Source: Pedococcus sp031456495
GTDB lineage: Bacteria; Actinomycetota; Actinomycetes; Actinomycetales; Dermatophilaceae
DNA length: 64,000 nucleotides
NCBI RefSeq assembly: GCF_031456495.1
Contig: NZ_JAVDUW010000002.1
Location: forward strand, 434,001-498,000
Direction: 5' to 3'
Position numbers and translations under genes: made by a program. Of the stretch, positions 52,148 to 59,888 are shown in pieces. The notes beneath the pieces were generated by a model that had not been told where the DNA came from, made no database searches, and saw only the letters and a list, made by a program, of their open reading frames with translations. The number at the start of each line of letters is the position of its first letter. Position 1 is the first letter of the stretch.

Positions 52148-53296
52148 CTAGCGGCCGACGGGGGACAGACCCAGCGAACGCCCGGCCAGGCCGCGTGAGC
52201 GCGTGCCGAGACCGCGGGCGATCCCGCGCAGGGCGACCGCGGCCGGCGAGTCGGGGTCGCGCAGGACGACGGGGTTGCCCTCGTCCGCGCCCTCGCGCAG
52301 GTTCGTGTCGAGCGGGATCTGCCCGAGCAGCGGCACCGGGGCGCCGACCGCGCGGGTGAGCGACTCCGAGACCGCCTGGCCGCCGCCGGAGCCGAAGATC
52401 TCCTGGCGCGAGCCGTCCGGCAGCTCGAGCCACGACATGTTCTCGATGACGCCGACGATGCGCTGGTGGGTCTGCAGCGCGATCGAGCCCGCGCGCTCGG
52501 CCACCTCGGCGGCCGCCTGCTGCGGCGTCGTCACGACGAGGATCTCCGCGGTCGGGATGAGCTGCGCCACCGAGATCGCGATGTCGCCGGTACCGGGCGG
52601 CAGGTCGAGGAGCAGGACGTCGAGGTCGCCCCAGAAGACGTCGCCGAGGAACTGCTGCAGCGCGCGGTGCAGCATCGGCCCGCGCCACACGACGGGCTGG
52701 TTGCCGGGCACGAACATGCCGATCGAGATGACCTTCACGTCGTGGCTGACGGGCGGCAGGATCATGTCGTCGACCTGCGTGGGCCGGTGCTCCACGCCGA
52801 GCATGCGCGGCACGGAGAAGCCGTAGACGTCCGCGTCGACCACGCCCACGCGCAGGCCGCTCTCGGCCAGGGACGCGGCGAGGTTCACCGTCACGGACGA
52901 CTTGCCGACGCCGCCCTTTCCGGAGGCCACGGCATACACGCGCGTGAGGGAGCCGGGCCGGGCGAACGGGATCTCGCGCTCGGGCGTCCCGCCGCGCAGC
53001 TGCTCGCGGAGCTTGGTGCGCTGCTCGTCGCTCATGACCCCGAGGGAGACCGTCACGCCGGTGACACCGGGCACCTTGGCGAGGGCCGCGGTGGTGTCCT
53101 TGGTCAGGGTGTCCTTCATCGGGCAGCCCGACACGGTGAGCAGGATCGTCACCGCGACGCGACCGGCCTCGTCGACCGTGCAGCTCTCGACCATCCCCAG
53201 CTCGGTGACGGGCTTGCGGATCTCGGGGTCGATGACCGTGGCCAGCGCCTGCCGGAGGGCGTCGTCGGTCACCGGTGCTGCAGAGGGGGCGGACAT
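52148..53296 (-). CDS. mrp: Mrp/ApbC-family P-loop ATPase
   Basis: A 382-residue MRP/NBP35 ATPase. The N-terminal MIP18/DUF59 domain (about 1-95) includes SGCPMKDTL, and the P-loop reads GKGGVGKSS. DLPPGTGD is the Walker-B region. Family members carry or insert Fe-S clusters. The C-terminal CxxC that binds the bridging cluster in ApbC is missing: the stretch reads NMSWLELPDG, as in other actinobacterial versions by memory. ATG 53296 is leaderless (TAGCAT). In M. tuberculosis mrp is also convergent to tatB's neighbourhood. Confidence 0.92.
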   Translation of the reverse strand: MSAPSAAPVTDDALRQALATVIDPEIRKPVTELGMVESCTVDEAGRVAVTILLTVSGCPMKDTLTKDTTAALAKVPGVTGVTVSLGVMSDEQRTKLREQLRGGTPEREIPFARPGSLTRVYAVASGKGGVGKSSVTVNLAASLAESGLRVGVVDADVYGFSVPRMLGVEHRPTQVDDMILPPVSHDVKVISIGMFVPGNQPVVWRGPMLHRALQQFLGDVFWGDLDVLLLDLPPGTGDIAISVAQLIPTAEILVVTTPQQAAAEVAERAGSIALQTHQRIVGVIENMSWLELPDGSRQEIFGSGGGQAVSESLTRAVGAPVPLLGQIPLDTNLREGADEGNPVVLRDPDSPAAVALRGIARGLGTRSRGLAGRSLGLSPVGR

Positions 53297-53302
53297 GCCT
53301 CC

Positions 53303-53308
53303 ATGCTA
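53303..53308 (-). promoter_or_regulatory. mrp -10 box (leaderless)
   Basis: TAGCAT on the minus strand, six bases before ATG 53296. It overlaps the stop codon (53306-53308) of the upstream DUF1003 gene. Confidence 0.6.
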
Positions 53309-53878
53309 GGTCGCCGCGGTCTCCGGGGCCGACCCGCCCGTCTCCTCGCGGCTGTCGGCCTCGTCACGTCGGCGCACCTCGAGCCCGCGCTCCTCGAACT
53401 CCTCGAGCAGGCTGCGCAGCTCGGAGCGGACGAAGTCCCGGGTCGCGGCGTCGCGCATGGCGTGCCGCAGGGCGGCCACCTCGCGGGTGAGGAACTCGGT
53501 GTCGGCGAGGTTCCGCTCGTCCCGGGCGCGGTCCTGCTCCAGCGCCACGCGGTCGCGGTCGGCCTGGCGGTTCTGCGCGAGCAGGATGAGCGGCGCGGCG
53601 TACGACGCCTGGAGGCTGAGCATGAGGGTCAGGAAGATGAACGGGTAGGCGTCGAAGTGCAGGCTGCGGCTGGACAGGATGTTCCAGCCCACCCAGGCGA
53701 CGACGAACACCGTCATCGCGATGATGAACTGCGCCGTCCCCATCCACCGGGCGAAGCCCTCGCTCCAGCGCCCGAAGGTCTCCTGCGACAGGGCGGGGCG
53801 GGGCAGCACCGCGCGACGGGTGTCGCGCGGCTGGTCCAGCCGGGACGAGGCGTCCCGCCGGCGCTCGCGCTCAGCCAT
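53306..53878 (-). CDS. DUF1003 membrane protein
   Basis: A 190-residue protein. Two helices, WMGTAQFIIAMTVFVVAWVGWN (core FIIAMTVFVVAW) and PFIFLTLMLSLQASYAAPLI (core LTLMLSLQAS), frame the DUF1003 signature NILSSRSLHFDAYPF. A charged cytosolic tail with a coiled-coil look follows. Function unknown, though the family lies with MgtE-type genes. It overlaps the upstream MgtE-N gene end by 8 bp. Confidence 0.9.
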   Translation of the reverse strand: MAERERRRDASSRLDQPRDTRRAVLPRPALSQETFGRWSEGFARWMGTAQFIIAMTVFVVAWVGWNILSSRSLHFDAYPFIFLTLMLSLQASYAAPLILLAQNRQADRDRVALEQDRARDERNLADTEFLTREVAALRHAMRDAATRDFVRSELRSLLEEFEERGLEVRRRDEADSREETGGSAPETAAT

Positions 53879-55145
53879 GGGTCACCTCGCGCCGCTCCTC
53901 GCGCCAGTCGTCGGGGAGGATGTGGTCGAGGACGTCGTCGACGGTGACGGCACCGATGAGGCGGCCCTCGTCGTCGACGACGGGCACGCCGACGAGGTTG
54001 TAGGTCGCGAGGATCCGGGTCACCTGGCCGAGCGGGGCGTCGGCCGTGAGCGGCTCGATCTCCTTGTCGAGGATGGCGCCGATGGCGCCGTGCGGGGGCT
54101 CGCGCAGCAGCCGCTGGATGTGGACGATGCCGAGGAACTTGCCGGTCGGGGTCTCGTGCGGCGCGCGGCAGACGTAGACGGTCGACGCCAGGGCGGGGGA
54201 GATCTCTGCACGCCGCACGACCGCGAGCGCCTCGGCGATCGACGCCTCGGGGCCGAGGATGACGGGCTCGGTCGTCATCATGCCGCCGGCCGACTCCTCG
54301 TCGTAGGACAGCAGGCGGCGCAGGTCGGCGGCCTCGTCGGGCTCCATCCGGCGCAGCAGCTCCTCCTGCTTCTCCTCCGGGAGGTTGTGCAGCAGGTCGG
54401 TCGCGTCGTCGGGCTCCATCGCCTCGAGCACGTCGGCCGCGCGGTCGACGGGCAGGCCCTCGAGGATCTCGACCTGGTCGTCCTCGGGCAGCTCCTCGAG
54501 GACGTCGGCGAGGCGGGCGTCGTCCATCGCCTCGGCGACCTCGGCGCGGCGGCGCTTGGGCAGGTCGTGGATCACCTCGGCGAGGTCGGCCGACTTCAGC
54601 TCGTCGTACGTCTCGAGCAGCATCGCCGCCGACTGCCCCTCGGCGTGGCGGTGGATGCCGCTGACGTCCTCGACCGGCACGAGCACGGTGGTGCCCCGGC
54701 GGCGGCGGAACGGCCCGAGCGAGGACTTCTGCGTGCCCTGCCGGACGTACACCTTGGAGATCGACCAGTCGCGGCCGCGCTCGCGCTCGATGGCGACGTC
54801 CTCGACGGTCGCCTCGTAGGCGCCCTCGGGGTCGTTGACGGTGACCGGCCGCTCGAGGATCTCGGCCATGACGAGCACCTCGTTGGCGCGCTGCTCGAAC
54901 CGGCGCATGTTCACGAGCCCGGTCGTGATGACCTGGCCGCCGTCGACGGAGGTCACCCGGGTCATCGGCACGAACACGCGGCGGCGGCCAGGCACCTCGA
55001 CGACGAGGCCGATGACGCGAGGGCGGCGGCGGGAGGCGGTGAACGTCACCACGACGTCGCGGACCCGGCCGACCTGGTCGCCGAGCGGGTCGAAGACGCT
55101 CAGGCTGGTCAGGCGGCCCACGAAGACGCGCGACGGAGTGCTCAC
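53871..55145 (-). CDS. soluble MgtE N-domain/CBS protein
   Basis: A 424-residue protein without any membrane helix. It has a PRC-barrel-like N terminus (about 1-80), an MgtE intracellular N domain of alpha repeats (about 200-290, with LPEDDQVEILEGLP and MEPDDATDLLHNLPEEKQEELL core repeats) and a C-terminal CBS pair (about 300-415, ending VDDVLDHILP). In MgtE the same domains gate the Mg2+ channel; here the channel is absent, so it could regulate another transporter or bind adenosine nucleotides. In M. tuberculosis Rv1232c is similar. A GTG start with TAGCCT six bases before it. Confidence 0.88.
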   Translation of the reverse strand: MSTPSRVFVGRLTSLSVFDPLGDQVGRVRDVVVTFTASRRRPRVIGLVVEVPGRRRVFVPMTRVTSVDGGQVITTGLVNMRRFEQRANEVLVMAEILERPVTVNDPEGAYEATVEDVAIERERGRDWSISKVYVRQGTQKSSLGPFRRRRGTTVLVPVEDVSGIHRHAEGQSAAMLLETYDELKSADLAEVIHDLPKRRRAEVAEAMDDARLADVLEELPEDDQVEILEGLPVDRAADVLEAMEPDDATDLLHNLPEEKQEELLRRMEPDEAADLRRLLSYDEESAGGMMTTEPVILGPEASIAEALAVVRRAEISPALASTVYVCRAPHETPTGKFLGIVHIQRLLREPPHGAIGAILDKEIEPLTADAPLGQVTRILATYNLVGVPVVDDEGRLIGAVTVDDVLDHILPDDWREERREVTHG

Positions 55146-55151
55146 GCCGCA

Positions 55152-55157
55152 AGGCTA
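55152..55157 (-). promoter_or_regulatory. -10 box of the MgtE-N gene (leaderless)
   Basis: TAGCCT on the minus strand, six bases before GTG 55145. Confidence 0.6.
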
Positions 55158-55186
55158 TCCGCCGGGCCGGTGCACGGCCCGCAGGC

Positions 55187-55744
55187 TCAGCGGTCGTCCG
55201 GGCGACGGGTGCCCCGCCGCCGGCGCGGTCGCCCGCGCAGGTGCCACGGCCGCCAGTGCGTCGTCGTGGCGGTGCTCGGCGGGACGGGGGCCGCGCCCGA
55301 GGCCGTGCCGTAGCTGCCGGGGGCCTCCACCGGGGAGCCGAACGGCCTGAAGGCGCGCACGGTGCACTCGCGGGCCCACCGGTCCAGCAGGTCGTCGGTC
55401 GCGTTGAGACGGGCCGCGGACAGGGCGGCGGTGGCCGCTGCCCAGCGCTCGTCCTGCGGCGTGACGTCCTCGCACGTCGCGTGCACCGCCAGCAGCCGGC
55501 CGCCGGTGTCCTTGCTGCGCAGCAGCAGCACGACCTCGGCGGGCAGCCAGGGCAGCGTCTGCTCACCGGGGCCGGACACGGCATACACGGTCTCGTCGGC
55601 CCAGGCGTGCCAGAAGGGCCACGCACGGTCGTCCGGCGGCTGGACCCACATGAGCCCGGACTTGGTGGCGGCCTCGGCGAACAGCGCCGTGATGTTCACG
55701 GCCGGGGACCCGTCGTCGGCGGGTCGCGGCGCGGTCTCGGTCAC
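55187..55744 (-). CDS. hypothetical protein, 185 residues
   Basis: A soluble-looking protein without a recognised family. The N-terminal 130 residues have a mixed pattern with several Trp (PFWHAWADETVYAVSGPGEQTLPWLP, core YAVSGPGEQ), and the last 45 are low complexity ending in GRPRRRRGTRRPDDR. The basic tail suggests nucleic acid or membrane contact, but this is a guess. GTG start, with TATGAC upstream as a possible -10. Divergent from the lyase gene 51 bp away. Confidence 0.6.
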   Translation of the reverse strand: MTETAPRPADDGSPAVNITALFAEAATKSGLMWVQPPDDRAWPFWHAWADETVYAVSGPGEQTLPWLPAEVVLLLRSKDTGGRLLAVHATCEDVTPQDERWAAATAALSAARLNATDDLLDRWARECTVRAFRPFGSPVEAPGSYGTASGAAPVPPSTATTTHWRPWHLRGRPRRRRGTRRPDDR

Positions 55745-55783
55745 ACGTGAACTGTGTCATAACCGCCCCGTGAACCGCGCTGC

Positions 55784-55789
55784 TAGTTT
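55784..55789 (+). promoter_or_regulatory. -10 box of the first CitE/HpcH gene (leaderless)
   Basis: TAGTTT ending six bases before GTG 55796. Confidence 0.6.
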
Positions 55790-55795
55790 CGCCGC

Positions 55796-56887
55796 GTGCG
55801 CAGCCCCAAGGACTTCTTCGCCCCGCTCGCCGTCGGCGCCCCGGCGCCCCTGACCGAGGTGCCCGCCCGGCCCTCCCGCGTCATCCACTTCTTCGACCCC
55901 AGCAACGAGAAGATGGCGGCCAAGGTGCCGGCCATGGTCGGCACGGTCGACGTCCTGCTCGGCAACCTCGAGGACGCGGTCAAGGCCGACAAGAAGGTCG
56001 CCGCCCGTGAGGGCCTCGTCGCGATCGCCAAGGCGACCGACTTCGGCGACAGCACCCAGCTGTGGACCCGCGTCAACGCCCTCGACAGCCCGTGGGTGCT
56101 CGACGACCTCACGACGCTCGTCACCGAGATCGGGGACAAGCTCGACGTCGTCATGGTGCCGAAGGTCCAGGGGCCCGAGGACATCCACTACGTCGACCGG
56201 CTGCTCGCCCAGCTCGAGGCGAAGGCAGGGCTCACGCGACCGGTCCTCGTCCACGCGATCCTGGAGACGGCGCGCGGTGTCGCGAACGTCGAGGCCATCG
56301 CCGGCTCCAGCCCGCGCATGCAGGGCATGTCGCTCGGCCCGGCCGACCTCGCGGCTGACCGCCGGATGAAGACGACCCGGGTCGGCGGGGGCCACCCCGG
56401 CTACCTCGTCCGCCAGGACCCGCCGGCCGGCGTCGAGGACGCGGTCAACGCGCCCCGAGCCACGTTCCAGCAGGACCTGTGGCACTACACGATCGCCCGC
56501 ATGGTCGACGCCTGCGCGATGCACGGGATCTTCCCGTACTACGGGCCCTTCGGGGACATCGCCGACGTCGTGGCCTGCGAGGACCAGTTCCGCAACGCGT
56601 TCCTGCTGGGCTGCGTCGGCACGTGGTCGCTCCACCCGGTGCAGATCGGCATCGCCAAGAAGGTGTTCAGCCCGTCCGCGGAGGACGTCGCGCACGCCCG
56701 CCGCGTCGTCGAGGCCATGGGCGACGGCACGGGCGCCGTGATGCTCGACGGCAAGATGGAGGACGACGCCTCGCTCAAGCAGTGCCGGGTGATGCTCGAG
56801 CTCGCGGAGCGGCTCGCCGCCACCGACCCCGAGCTAGCGCAGCTGTATGCCGTGCAGCCCGGTTCAGGCGAAGGCGCGGGTGCCTGA
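55796..56887 (+). CDS. HpcH/HpaI-CitE family lyase (malyl-CoA lyase-like)
   Basis: A 363-residue TIM-barrel lyase: VLLGNLEDAVKADKK, VMVPKVQGPEDIHYVD (core PKVQGPEDI), and HAILETARGVANVEAIAG (core ILETARGVANV), with the metal-binding Glu in the last. The extended middle insert and the WSLHPVQIGIAKKVF C terminus fit L-malyl-CoA/beta-methylmalyl-CoA lyases. It probably cleaves or forms CoA thioesters. Product unassigned. Leaderless GTG. The next gene, a paralogue, starts before its stop. Confidence 0.88.
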   Translation: MRSPKDFFAPLAVGAPAPLTEVPARPSRVIHFFDPSNEKMAAKVPAMVGTVDVLLGNLEDAVKADKKVAAREGLVAIAKATDFGDSTQLWTRVNALDSPWVLDDLTTLVTEIGDKLDVVMVPKVQGPEDIHYVDRLLAQLEAKAGLTRPVLVHAILETARGVANVEAIAGSSPRMQGMSLGPADLAADRRMKTTRVGGGHPGYLVRQDPPAGVEDAVNAPRATFQQDLWHYTIARMVDACAMHGIFPYYGPFGDIADVVACEDQFRNAFLLGCVGTWSLHPVQIGIAKKVFSPSAEDVAHARRVVEAMGDGTGAVMLDGKMEDDASLKQCRVMLELAERLAATDPELAQLYAVQPGSGEGAGA

Positions 56888-57800
56888 GGTGGCTGGCACC
56901 ACGGCGGACGCGCCGCTGGGCGACACCGCGGCACACCGTCCGCGCCGCTCGGTCCTCTACATGCCGGCGTCCAACGAGCGGGCGCTCGAGAAGGCGAAGA
57001 CGCTCCCGGTCGACGCCCTCATCCTCGACCTCGAGGACGCCGTCGCCCCCGACGCGAAGGAGCGGGCACGCGAGAACGCCTGTGCCGCAGCGCGATCCGG
57101 GGAGTACGGCCGCCGTGAGGTGACGATCCGGGTCAACGGCCTCGGTACCCGCTGGCACGAGGACGACCTCGCTGCCGCGTGCGCCGCCGGGCCGGACGGC
57201 ATCGTCGTGCCGAAGGTCGGCTCCGCCGACGAGGTCCGCGCGCTGGTGGCCGCCATGGAGGCGGCGGGTGCCCCCGCGCGGACGAAGCTGTGGGCGATGG
57301 TCGAGACCCCCGCCGCGATGCTGCACTGCGAGGAGATCGCGGCCGCGTCCGACCGGCTCGAGGTGCTGGTCATGGGCACCAACGACCTGGCCAAGGAGCT
57401 GCACGCCGAGCACGTGCCCGGACGGCAGCCGCTCCTGACCGGGTTGTCGCTGTGCCTGCTCGCGGCGCGCGCGACCGGCACGGTGATCCTCGACGGCGTC
57501 TTCAACGACGTGGTGGACGCCGAGGGGTTCGCGGCCGAGTGCCGGCAGGGGCGCCAGATGGGCTTCGACGGCAAGACGCTCGTGCACCCCGGTCAGGTCG
57601 AGACCTGCAACGCGACGTTCGCGCCGGACGAGGCGGCCGTCGAGGACGCCCGGGCGGTCCTGGCGGCGTGGGAGGCGGGTGCCGGCACGGGCGTGGTGAC
57701 GCTGAACGGCCGGATGGTGGAGGCCCTGCACGTCGAGACCGCGCAGCGGGTCCTGGCCGTCCACGAGGCGATCACGGGCCTCGCGGCGGACGACGCCTGA
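56880..57800 (+). CDS. CitE-like HpcH/HpaI family lyase (second of pair)
   Basis: A 306-residue paralogue: SVLYMPASNERALEKAKTLPVDALILDLEDAV (core ILDLEDAV), KVGSADEV, MVETPAAMLHCEEIA (core MVETPAAM) and GKTLVHPGQVE. CitE-like proteins without the CitDF partners are malyl-, methylmalyl- or citramalyl-CoA lyases. GTG 56880 was chosen because it overlaps the end of the upstream gene (stop 56885), and GTG 56889 is an alternative. The two lyases are probably expressed together. Confidence 0.88.
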   Translation: MPEVAGTTADAPLGDTAAHRPRRSVLYMPASNERALEKAKTLPVDALILDLEDAVAPDAKERARENACAAARSGEYGRREVTIRVNGLGTRWHEDDLAAACAAGPDGIVVPKVGSADEVRALVAAMEAAGAPARTKLWAMVETPAAMLHCEEIAAASDRLEVLVMGTNDLAKELHAEHVPGRQPLLTGLSLCLLAARATGTVILDGVFNDVVDAEGFAAECRQGRQMGFDGKTLVHPGQVETCNATFAPDEAAVEDARAVLAAWEAGAGTGVVTLNGRMVEALHVETAQRVLAVHEAITGLAADDA

Positions 57801-57839
57801 CGGCCGCGAGGTCGTTGAAGAAAAAACTTTCCGGGAGGG

Positions 57840-57867
57840 GCAACCTCCCGCCCGGGGCGCGCGTCTA
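57840..57867 (+). promoter_or_regulatory. ECF-type promoter of the first L,D-transpeptidase
   Basis: GCAACC (57840-57845) and CGTCTA (57862-57867) separated by 16 bp have the AAC/CGTC layout of ECF promoters. A poly-A tract (57819-57828) lies about 20 bp upstream, like an UP element. Which sigma factor uses it is unknown. Confidence 0.5.
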
Positions 57868-57871
57868 GGAG

Positions 57872-57959
57872 GGTGCGGTCGTCCTCGGGGGGAGGGCGGC
57901 CGCACCACTGTGTCCGGCCTCGTTCTGGTCACGGTCTGCGACCCAGTCGGTGTCGCAGA
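57872..57959 (+). promoter_or_regulatory. structured leader of the first L,D-transpeptidase mRNA
   Basis: Starting just after the expected transcription start, two hairpins can be drawn: 57872-57878 with 57900-57906 (with inner 57883-57886/57892-57895), and 57935-57942 with 57952-57959 (8 bp, 9-base loop). The leader is about 170 nt. No known riboswitch is recognised. Confidence 0.5.
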
Positions 57960-58042
57960 CAACCTGACGGCCGCCTCGTGCGTCACCATGGCTGCAGGCT
58001 CGACGTTCGTGGGCCGGGCACCCGGCCACGGAAGGGGACACC

Positions 58043-58957
58043 ATGAACCGCGCACGCACCACCTCGGCCGCCCTCGGGGGGGCCGTCGCCGCAGCCCTCC
58101 TGCTCGGGGGCTGTGGGGGCGTGACGTTCGGGCAGAAGACCGCGCAGACCAGCGCCGGGTCCGCGGCCCCGAGCAGCACGTCGCCGTCGAGCCCCACCAG
58201 CGAGGCCCCGTCCCCGACGAGCGAGACCCCGGAGCCCTCCGGCACCACGGCCCCGACCTCGGCGCCGACGACCCCCACCAGCACCCCGTCGACGTCGCCG
58301 ACGAAGCCCGCCACCCCCACCAAGACGCCCACCCCGACGCCCAAGCCGACCCAGAAGAAGGAGGGCGACACCCTCCAGGCCGGTGACTCGGGGCCCTACG
58401 TCAAGCAGGTGCAGCAGCGGCTGACCGAGCTCGGCTACTGGAACGGTGGCGCCGACGGCACCTACGGCTTCCTCACCTCCCAGGCCGTCATGGCGCTGCA
58501 GAAGGCGGCCGGGCTCGGGCGCGACGGCGTGTTCGGCCCTGCGACCCGACGGGCGCTCCAGGCGGGGATCCGTCCCCAGTCCCGCACCGGAGGCACCGGG
58601 GTGGAGATCGACAAGGCGCGCCAGCTGCTGCTCGTGGTGCGCGGTGGTCGCGTGACGACGATCCTCAACACCAGCACCGGCAGCGGACAGCACTACTCCT
58701 ACAACGGGGTCGACCACATCGCCCTGACCCCGGCCGGGTCGTTCCGGGTCTTCCGGACCGTCGACCACCTCGACAAGGGCCCGCTCGGTGACCTGTGGCG
58801 TCCGCGGTACTTCAACGGCGGCATCGCGGTGCACGGCGCCGGTGCCATCCCCGGCTACCCCGCGTCGCACGGCTGCGCCCGCGTCAGCAACCCCGCCATG
58901 GACATGATCTGGGCGAACGACCTCATGCCGGTCGGCAGCAGCGTCACCGTCTACTGA
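58043..58957 (+). CDS. L,D-transpeptidase, lipoprotein with peptidoglycan-binding domain
   Basis: A 304-residue protein. Signal peptide with lipobox LLGGC anchors it to the membrane; a Pro/Thr/Ser-rich linker of about 75 residues spans the wall; a PG_binding_1 domain (about 110-170, DGTYGFLTSQAVMALQ core) precedes the YkuD domain with SHGCARV (Cys278, His276). Such enzymes form 3-3 DAP crosslinks or attach proteins. GGAAGGGGA lies just before the ATG. Likely ECF-controlled, it complements the second enzyme encoded next. Confidence 0.93.
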   Translation: MNRARTTSAALGGAVAAALLLGGCGGVTFGQKTAQTSAGSAAPSSTSPSSPTSEAPSPTSETPEPSGTTAPTSAPTTPTSTPSTSPTKPATPTKTPTPTPKPTQKKEGDTLQAGDSGPYVKQVQQRLTELGYWNGGADGTYGFLTSQAVMALQKAAGLGRDGVFGPATRRALQAGIRPQSRTGGTGVEIDKARQLLLVVRGGRVTTILNTSTGSGQHYSYNGVDHIALTPAGSFRVFRTVDHLDKGPLGDLWRPRYFNGGIAVHGAGAIPGYPASHGCARVSNPAMDMIWANDLMPVGSSVTVY

Positions 58958-59057
58958 CCCGGTCCCGCCACGGGGCGGGCGGTCCCCGGTGACGGCTCCG
59001 CCGGTCGGGTTCGCGCCGCCCACCGCCCGCGGGACCTTCTCCCCGGGTGCTCGCCCC

Positions 59058-59090
59058 CCACCTCCGCTGTGCTGGACGCAGCGGAGGTGG
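59058..59090 (+). promoter_or_regulatory. 12-bp hairpin sequestering a ribosome-binding site
   Basis: Arms 59058-59069 and 59079-59090 pair perfectly with a 9-base loop. The right arm contains the GGAGGT of the second L,D-transpeptidase, whose ATG is at 59094. Translation of free mRNA should be low unless the stem is opened. It could also act as terminator of the preceding gene. Confidence 0.7.
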
Positions 59091-59093
59091 GCC

Positions 59094-59786
59094 ATGGAGA
59101 TCACGAGGCGCACAGCGCTCCAGGCCGCGGCGGTCACGGCAGGTGCGGGGGCACTCACCCTGGTGGGGGCGGGAGGCGCCGACGCGGCGTACCCCACCGT
59201 GCAGCTCGGCAGCAGGGGGACGGTGGTGCGCACCCTGCAGAGCCGGTTGACCGCGCTGCGCTACTGGTGCGGCACCGTCGACGGCGTCTTCGGCCCATTG
59301 ACCCAGCAGGCCGTCTACGCGCTGCAGAAGGCCGCCGGCATCACCCGTGACGGCGTCGTCGGACCCGTCACCTGGAGCCGGCTGGCCGCCGGCGTCCGCC
59401 CCCGCGTGCGCACCCGGACGGGCACCTGGGTGGAGATCGACAAGGCCCGCCAGCTGTTCGTGTATGCCGTGGACGGCCGGCTGGTGCTGACGCTCAACAC
59501 GAGCACCGGCTCGGGGCAGCGCTACTGGAGCCGCGGTGCCTGGCACGTGGCATACACCCCGACGGGGTCGTTCCGCGTCTATTGCACGGTGAACGGCTGG
59601 GACACCGGGCCGCTGGGGTCGCTGTGGCGGCCGGCGTACTTCAACGGCGGCATCGCGCTGCACGGCTACGGGTCGGTCCCCCCGTACCCCGCGTCGCACG
59701 GCTGCGTCCGCGTCAGCATCGCCGCGATGGACATGCTCTGGGCGACCGGCCGCGTGCCCCTCGGTCGCCGCGTCACGGTCTACTGA
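59094..59786 (+). CDS. L,D-transpeptidase, Tat-exported
   Basis: A 230-residue protein. The N terminus TRRTALQAAAV is a twin-arginine signal, cleaved near ADA-AYP. The mature part repeats the order of its neighbour, PG_binding_1 (about 38-100) then YkuD with SHGCVRV (Cys204, His202), but lacks a lipid anchor and linker. Both share the LWRP.YFNGGIA.HG core, so they arose by duplication. Export through Tat implies folding or cofactor loading before export. The start is buried in a hairpin. Confidence 0.92.
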   Translation: MEITRRTALQAAAVTAGAGALTLVGAGGADAAYPTVQLGSRGTVVRTLQSRLTALRYWCGTVDGVFGPLTQQAVYALQKAAGITRDGVVGPVTWSRLAAGVRPRVRTRTGTWVEIDKARQLFVYAVDGRLVLTLNTSTGSGQRYWSRGAWHVAYTPTGSFRVYCTVNGWDTGPLGSLWRPAYFNGGIALHGYGSVPPYPASHGCVRVSIAAMDMLWATGRVPLGRRVTVY

Positions 59787-59817
59787 GGCGCGCACCCGGA
59801 AAAACTTCTGGGGCCCA

Positions 59818-59844
59818 TGTCGAAGTCCGGGGTCGCCGTTCGAC
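59818..59844 (+). promoter_or_regulatory. ECF42-type promoter of the YCII gene
   Basis: TGTCGA (59818-59823) and CGAC (59841-59844) are 17 bp apart, matching the TGTCGA / CGA(T/A)C pattern reported for ECF42 sigma factors. A poly-A run near 59799-59804 lies upstream. The regulator is encoded 490 bp downstream. Confidence 0.6.
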
Positions 59845-59888
59845 GTACGTGCGACAGTGCACGTCTTCACAACGGAAGGATCGAGCAG

